Notes under the pieces: generated by a model
Database searches by the model: none
What the model saw: the letters and a program-made list of their open reading frames with translations, nothing else
What the model was told of the DNA's origin: nothing
Translations under genes and position numbers: made by a program
Part shown: positions 44,589-49,089 of the stretch, piece after piece
How the letters are laid out: each line of letters begins with the position of its first letter
Numbering within the stretch: the stretch's first letter is position 1
Assembly: GCA_031425695.1 (NCBI GenBank)
Contig: JANPJV010000283.1
Span: 1-49,089, forward strand
Direction of reading: 5' to 3'
Length of the DNA: 49,089 bases
Source of the DNA: JANPJV01 sp031425695
Lineage (GTDB): Bacteria > Pseudomonadota > Gammaproteobacteria > Xanthomonadales > SZUA-5

Positions 44589-45108
44589 TTCTGAGCCCAT
44601 CGAAAAGATCCAAGCGTTCGAACAACACGAAATACCGCCTCAGCGTCTCCCAGTCGACACGCGCTTCGTTGGCTCGCACCAGTGCGCGGATGTCTTCCAG
44701 ATCCTGCGTTCGCCGCGGGTCATTGCACAGGGCCTGCAACTTGAACGCAATCAAGCCCGAAAGACCGATCACTCGAAACTCGCGACCGAGGATCGAGCGC
44801 GTTTCCGCCTGCGCGAGCAGCTCCCGCGCCAGCGGCCGGTGCGCGTGCAACACATCGACCCGCTCCAGCCCACGCGAATAGTTGGCCGCATCATCGCTTC
44901 GATGCAGGCACTCCCAGGACAGCGCCAGCAGGCGCCCATGCAGGCGCGACGCGGCGTCAGCGTCGATCAACAGATCCACATCCAGCGTCGCCCGCACCAC
45001 CCGGTGCGCCGCCAGCGCCAGCCCACCGATGGGCGCTGCCGGCTCGGACTCCGACGCCAGAACGATCATCAGCTCTTCGAGTTGGCGACCTAGATCGAGC
45101 AACACCAT
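44581..45108 (-). CDS. Nucleotidyltransferase-fold protein (AbiEii-like)
   Basis: Encodes 175 aa. ALAAHRVVRATLDVDLLIDAD has the nucleotidyltransferase pattern in which the Asp pair of DVDLLID binds metal. The segment VIGLSGLIAFKLQALCNDPRRTQDLEDIRAL is shared with many NTase toxins and MNT-type enzymes. It could be a type IV toxin, but the upstream partner AbiEi is not present. The ATG at 45108 is preferred over 45141. Confidence 0.75.
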   Translation of the reverse strand: MVLLDLGRQLEELMIVLASESEPAAPIGGLALAAHRVVRATLDVDLLIDADAASRLHGRLLALSWECLHRSDDAANYSRGLERVDVLHAHRPLARELLAQAETRSILGREFRVIGLSGLIAFKLQALCNDPRRTQDLEDIRALVRANEARVDWETLRRYFVLFERLDLFDGLRNG

Positions 45109-45535
45109 GCCTGCGCGGAACCGGTGGGACCGATGGTACACGCGGCACCACTGGTGAACGAAAGGATCTCTGCATCCGATTCAGCAAGACTCGATTTCGC
45201 AGCTCAATACTGCGCCTGCACTTCCACCTGTCAACGCTTGGCGCTGAGCCGTCTCCAGCCATCACCCATGACTCGGTGCCTCGGCGGCTCGCTACGCCTT
45301 ACCGAGTAGAGGAACTGCCCCTCCAAGGTCCTGCCAGATTCGTCCTGGCGCTTCGGGTGCACCGGTTTGGGTGCAAACGCCGTAGGAAGAGTTTTGATAC
45401 TCGAAGCGGCGGCGCAACGCCCGCAGATGCACTTCGTTCCGGTGGGCGGAACTTCGAATTATTTGGTGGTCGGAATGATCTGTGCGCGCACCTGCGTGCG
45501 TATGTCTTGCGCATCGCTCAGGATCAGGAATCGTC
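45109..45535. other. Gene-free stretch upstream of two divergent genes
   Basis: 427 bases between the nucleotidyltransferase and the delta-60 repeat gene. Open frames are short and have no family signature. It must contain promoters for both genes. No repeat of the families listed here was found. Confidence 0.45.
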
Positions 45536-46975
45536 ATGCGCACCCGAATCGGACTGCTGTTCGTTCTCACGGCCCTTGTCAGAACAGCACCCGCGCTCGC
45601 CGATGTCGATGGCAGTGTTGATCCCACCTACGGCACGGTTTTCGGGCGCAGCGTGATCAACACCTTCCCCGGTGTAGTTGATGGCACAGCGGCCTTGTCT
45701 GCCATGGCCAGCAGTCCGTCCGGACGCACCTGGCTGTTCGGCGAAATTTCCAACCAGGCGAGCAACCGCTTGTTGATCACTCGGCTGAACGCGGACAGCG
45801 GCTTGCTCGACAGCAGTTTCGGCGGGGGGAGCGGACAACTGAGCACCCTGCTTCCGCCTGGTGTCACAAACTTCGACGTGTCCGCAGCAGTGGTTCAGGC
45901 GGACGGCAAGGTCATCGTGGCTGGCGATTGGACTCAAAACGGCGACTTCCGCGGTTTTGTCTGCCGCTTGAATGTGGCCGGCAACCTGGATGGAGGCTAT
46001 GGCAGCGGCGGATGTCGCGCGCTCCGTGCATTTCTTTATGCCAACGAGGCCTGCGATGTCGCCGCACTTGCCGCCGACCCGGCCGATGGCAGTGTGGTAG
46101 TCGCAGGCGGATGCAGCAATCTCGACCAGTCGCAAGTGCGGCGACCATTCTTGGCCCGGTTGACCAGTACCGGTGCATTGGATACGGAATTCGGTGCCGG
46201 CGCCGGCCTCACAACGCCCACCGTATCTGGCGGGAATCTCAAGTACATCGGTGCCTTGGCGATCCAGCCCGGTGGGCGCTTTGTTGCCGTCGGGAGCAAC
46301 CTGCGTGCGACCGGCGATTACGATATCAGCGCGTTGCAATTGAGCAACGACGGTACGCTGGACATCGGCTTTGGCAACGCCGGCGTGTTCACCATCGCCC
46401 CGGATATTGCCGACAACAATGACGACTTCGGTGTAGGTATCGCGGTGCGCCCGGACGGCCGCATTCTTATGGTGGGGCTCGCCCAAGGGCCCGCCGCGAC
46501 GGGCATCCTCGCGCTGCATCAGTTGACAGCAGCCGGCTCAAGCGACGCCAGCTTCGGAAGCAATGGCCGCTACCAGGTGCCAGAGACTATCGCCGAAATT
46601 TATGGACTGGGCGGAGAGTTAGCGTATTTCGGCGCCAGAACGAGAGCCGCCTTGGATGATCTCGGCCGGGCAGTCGTGCACGTTCGAAATGGCCTGTCGC
46701 TCCAAACCAACCCGACCAACTCACGGGTCTACCGCATCACCGCGTCCGGCGCCAAGGATCCGAATTTTGGCGAGGCCCAGCGTGGCGCCGTCGATATCAC
46801 CAATGAAGTGGCCTTGGCCGGCACCGGCACGATGAGCGATGCACCCGCAGGCGTGTTGCCCAGTCGCAATCGAATCCTGCTGGGTATGACTTCGCGACGG
46901 ACCAACTCAGGACAACTCAATATGGTCACCTTGACGCTGCAGGGAGGCGCGCTGTTCTCTAATGGCTTCGAGTAG
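45536..46975 (+). CDS. Secreted delta-60 repeat protein with C-terminal SNGFE tail
   Basis: Encodes 479 aa. CAGGAA precedes the ATG at 45536 and the signal peptide ends near PALADV. Several repeats have the delta-60 form: a strand like GKVIVAGDW, then FVCRLNVAGNLDGGYG or LARLTSTGALDTEFG or LSNDGTLDIGFG (about every 60 residues). This is a beta-propeller-like repeat of unknown ligand. The protein ends GGALFSNGFE, the same tail as three other exported proteins here. It is on its own in the operon. Confidence 0.88.
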   Translation: MRTRIGLLFVLTALVRTAPALADVDGSVDPTYGTVFGRSVINTFPGVVDGTAALSAMASSPSGRTWLFGEISNQASNRLLITRLNADSGLLDSSFGGGSGQLSTLLPPGVTNFDVSAAVVQADGKVIVAGDWTQNGDFRGFVCRLNVAGNLDGGYGSGGCRALRAFLYANEACDVAALAADPADGSVVVAGGCSNLDQSQVRRPFLARLTSTGALDTEFGAGAGLTTPTVSGGNLKYIGALAIQPGGRFVAVGSNLRATGDYDISALQLSNDGTLDIGFGNAGVFTIAPDIADNNDDFGVGIAVRPDGRILMVGLAQGPAATGILALHQLTAAGSSDASFGSNGRYQVPETIAEIYGLGGELAYFGARTRAALDDLGRAVVHVRNGLSLQTNPTNSRVYRITASGAKDPNFGEAQRGAVDITNEVALAGTGTMSDAPAGVLPSRNRILLGMTSRRTNSGQLNMVTLTLQGGALFSNGFE

Positions 46976-47347
46976 GGTGTCCACGCCATAGCGATTCGAC
47001 GCACCGTTCTTACGCTCAGCAGCCAAGCACGCCGGTCTGGCCAGCGAGGCGGCGCCTTAGGGACCGACAAACTCGGTCCCGTGGGCTGACTACCGTCGAG
47101 TCCGCTCCTCTTGTATGGGGTCCGCGATTCCGCCGGCCGATAGCACCCGCTCCGTGCACCCTGATTTCAGAAACATGGGTTGCTCTCGGTCGGATTCCGA
47201 CTCTTCGAGAATCCCAACTGTCTCGCTCTTCTTGGCAAAGCCGGGACCGCGCCCGGGTGCTTGGACATACGCGGTTTCCGCCTGACCTGACAGCGGTCGT
47301 GTTGCCGCTAAACTTCGTGCTTGAACAGCGACGAGGCATGACACGAC
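46976..47347. other. Gene-free stretch upstream of the sigma-kinase module
   Basis: 372 bases with no credible gene. It contains one hairpin at 47060-47080 (GGGACCGA, CAAAC, TCGGTCCC) without a following U tract. The sigma-factor promoter should lie here, but no clear motif is seen. Confidence 0.5.
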
Positions 47348-47920
47348 GTGAGCGACGTACCGTCGGGCAAGAGCGAGGTCACCGAGCTGGTCCAACGCTG
47401 GGCAAAGGGTGATGCACTGGCGTTGGAATCGTTGCTGCCCCTGGTCTATGTCGACTTGCGCAAGCTCGCGGCACAACAACTGCGCGCGAATATCGGCCAC
47501 GACACGCTGCAACCGACGGCGCTGGTCAATGACCTGTTCGTGCGCCTGCTGGGAGCAGAAAAACTCGACATCAGCAACCGCAAGCATTTCTTCACCACCG
47601 CCGCGAAGCTGATGCGCCAGGTGCTGGTCGATCGTGCGCGCGCCAAATCGCGCGACAAGCGCGGCGGCGACTGGAAGCGCGTTGAGATGCTCGATACGGC
47701 CGCTTTGGCGATTGACGTGAATACCGACCTGCCGGCCCTGGACGACGCCCTGCGCAAGCTCGCCTTGCTCGATGCGCGCGTCGCCGAGATGGTCGAACTG
47801 CGCTATTTCGGCGGTCTGGAAGTGAGCGAAGTCGCAAGCTTGCTCGGACTCGACGAGCGCACCGTTTATCGCGACTGGGCCATGGCGCGGGCGTGGTTGC
47901 GTCAGCAGTTGGCCGGATGA
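47348..47920 (+). CDS. ECF sigma factor of the TIGR02999 type
   Basis: Encodes 190 aa from a GTG at 47348 with no strong ribosome-binding site. The region-2 pattern LLPLVYVDLRKLAAQQLRAN, DTLQPTALVNDLFVRLLG and RKHFFTTAAKLMRQVLVDRARA is diagnostic of this ECF subfamily. Region 4 has SEVASLLGLDERTVYRDW. Its TGA overlaps the kinase ATG in an ATGA (47917-47920), so the two are co-translated. Sigma factors of this group usually lie next to a Ser/Thr kinase rather than an anti-sigma factor. Confidence 0.9.
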   Translation: MSDVPSGKSEVTELVQRWAKGDALALESLLPLVYVDLRKLAAQQLRANIGHDTLQPTALVNDLFVRLLGAEKLDISNRKHFFTTAAKLMRQVLVDRARAKSRDKRGGDWKRVEMLDTAALAIDVNTDLPALDDALRKLALLDARVAEMVELRYFGGLEVSEVASLLGLDERTVYRDWAMARAWLRQQLAG

Positions 47921-49089
47921 GCGGGATGTCAGGTGACGACAGCGTTGCGCGTATGGATATGGGCATGAGCCCAGACCGCGACAGATTCGCTGCCGTGCGC
48001 AGCGAATTCCACCGCTTGGCAGAACTTGAGGCCGCTGCCCGCACCCGGGAATTGGCCGTGTTGGCGACTCGCGATGCCCGCCTCGCGGCCAGCGTCGCCG
48101 CGCTGTTTGAACGCTTCGATGTGCGCGATCTGGAGGCGCCAATGGCGGCGCAGCAGCCGCAACAACTCGGGCCGTTTCGCGTGCTGCGTCAGATCGGCCG
48201 TGGCGGTATGGGCGAGGTCTTCCAGGGCGAGCGCAATGACGGCGCTTTTGAGCAGCAGGTCGCGTTGAAATTGATTCGCGCCGATTACGCCGGGCTCGGT
48301 CTTGACGAACGCTTCCGGCGCGAGCGGCAGATTCTCGCGCGCTTGCAGCATCCGCATATTGCGCGCTTGGTCGACGGCGGTGTCGCCACCAGCGGGCAGG
48401 CGTGGCTGGCGATGGAGTTCGTCGATGGCGTCGATCTCGCCACCTGGGTCGCGAGCAGCCGTCCGGAATTGCGTCGACGCATCACCTTGTTCGCCAAGAT
48501 TTGCGACGCCGTGGCCTTCGCGCATCGGGCCTTGATCGTGCATCGTGATCTGAAACCGGCGAATGTGCTGGTTGGCGGCGACGACGAGCCGAAGCTGCTT
48601 GATTTCGGGATCGCCAAGCTCGTCGACGACGAGCCTGCTGCGCAAACGCGCACCGTGATGCCGGCGTTGACCTTGCGCTATGCGGCGCCGGAACAAGTGC
48701 TCGGTGATCGCACCACGACCGCCACTGACGTCTATGCGCTCGGCGTGATGCTGTTCGAGTTGATTGCCGGTGTGTCGCCCTATGTGGCTGCGCAGGATGG
48801 GCAGACTTCCTGGCACGAGGCGATCGTGCGCGGTCAGGTGCGTCCTCTCGCGGTCGCCATGGGCGAACGCTCGCACCTGGCGAATGCTGAACAACGTCAC
48901 GCGGCACGCGATCTGACTCGGGTCATCACGCGCGCGATGGCGCTCGCGCCGAGCGATCGTTATTCCAGCGCCGCCGCATTGGGTGAAGATCTGCGCGACT
49001 GGCTCGACGGCCGGCCGCTGCGCAGTGGCGTCGGCACCCTGCGCGAGCGCATGCGCTTGCAGTTGCATCGTTATCGCTGGCCGCTGCTG
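47917..49089 (+). CDS. Ser/Thr protein kinase, 3' part beyond the window
   Basis: 391 codons are present and the gene continues past the end. An N-terminal extension of about 85 residues precedes the kinase domain: GRGGMGEVFQG, VALKLIRADYAG, HRDLKPANVLVGG (about 208-220), DFGIAKL (about 229-235) and APEQV. Unlike the kinase at 26573 it has a standard HRD. The last residues are a basic juxtamembrane-like segment (RERMRLQLHRYRWPLL), so a transmembrane helix may follow, probably with TPR repeats as in related proteins. It is coupled to the sigma factor by the ATGA overlap. Confidence 0.9.
   Translation, partial: MSGMSGDDSVARMDMGMSPDRDRFAAVRSEFHRLAELEAAARTRELAVLATRDARLAASVAALFERFDVRDLEAPMAAQQPQQLGPFRVLRQIGRGGMGEVFQGERNDGAFEQQVALKLIRADYAGLGLDERFRRERQILARLQHPHIARLVDGGVATSGQAWLAMEFVDGVDLATWVASSRPELRRRITLFAKICDAVAFAHRALIVHRDLKPANVLVGGDDEPKLLDFGIAKLVDDEPAAQTRTVMPALTLRYAAPEQVLGDRTTTATDVYALGVMLFELIAGVSPYVAAQDGQTSWHEAIVRGQVRPLAVAMGERSHLANAEQRHAARDLTRVITRAMALAPSDRYSSAAALGEDLRDWLDGRPLRSGVGTLRERMRLQLHRYRWPLL

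Noticed and set aside
47060..47080. Rho-independent terminator
   Set aside because: The 8-bp hairpin is perfect but no U tract follows on either strand.
47929..49068. A 379-aa minus-strand frame over the last kinase
   Set aside because: It is antisense to a gene with complete kinase motifs.

Overview
The window is high-GC DNA with dense, mostly bacterial gene content. The mix suggests an uncultured or little-studied gammaproteobacterium of the Xanthomonadales/Lysobacterales (Rhodanobacteraceae-like). This placement is an inference. It rests on GTAG-headed palindromic repeats, many secreted proteins with family features common in that order, a DnaE2-type polymerase under an E. coli-type SOS box, and RocR-like c-di-GMP signalling. 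No rRNA, tRNA, CRISPR array or complete insertion sequence was seen.

Layout. 1-5.7 kb: a CurA-like oxidoreductase, a tandem repeat, Ku, a SlyB-like lipoprotein, an acetyltransferase, exported MsrA and a secreted protein. 5.7-9.5 kb: a repeat cluster with a LexA box, then dnaE2 carrying two in-frame palindromic repeats. 9.5-20.6 kb: mostly exported proteins (His/Tyr/Arg-rich protein, lytic transglycosylase, esterase, an S74-chaperone surface protein and its small partner, two proteins of unknown function), with an MFS exporter and a glycosyltransferase. 20.7-24.7 kb: a PhnB-like protein, a sigma/kinase deletion scar, alkyladenine glycosylase, a nest of repeats and an Hpt fragment. 24.9-29.7 kb: DUF1840, a frameshifted dehydrogenase, and an intact sigma factor plus Ser/Thr kinase. 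29.8-36.4 kb: an NtrC-type two-component pair, secreted proteins and an old-yellow-enzyme. 36.7-42.0 kb: DUF4184, then a hybrid kinase with a REC-EAL phosphodiesterase and a GGDEF/histidine-kinase remnant. 42.3-45.1 kb: YchJ, a macro-domain protein, a VOC pseudogene, an AT-rich orphan and a nucleotidyltransferase. 45.5-49.1 kb: a delta-60 repeat secreted protein, then a second sigma-kinase pair that runs off the end.

Three themes stand out. First, four exported proteins of unrelated architecture end in the same short tail, [F/L]-x-[N/D]-[G/R]-F-E, which looks like an undescribed C-terminal sorting or processing tag. Second, at least five families of palindromic or terminal-inverted repeats are scattered through the window. 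Two sit inside the dnaE2 reading frame, and a 274-bp element separates the dnaE2 SOS box from its start codon. Third, signalling genes are decaying by internal deletion: a sigma-kinase pair and a GGDEF-histidine kinase have each been reduced to their two ends, while two intact sigma-kinase modules remain.
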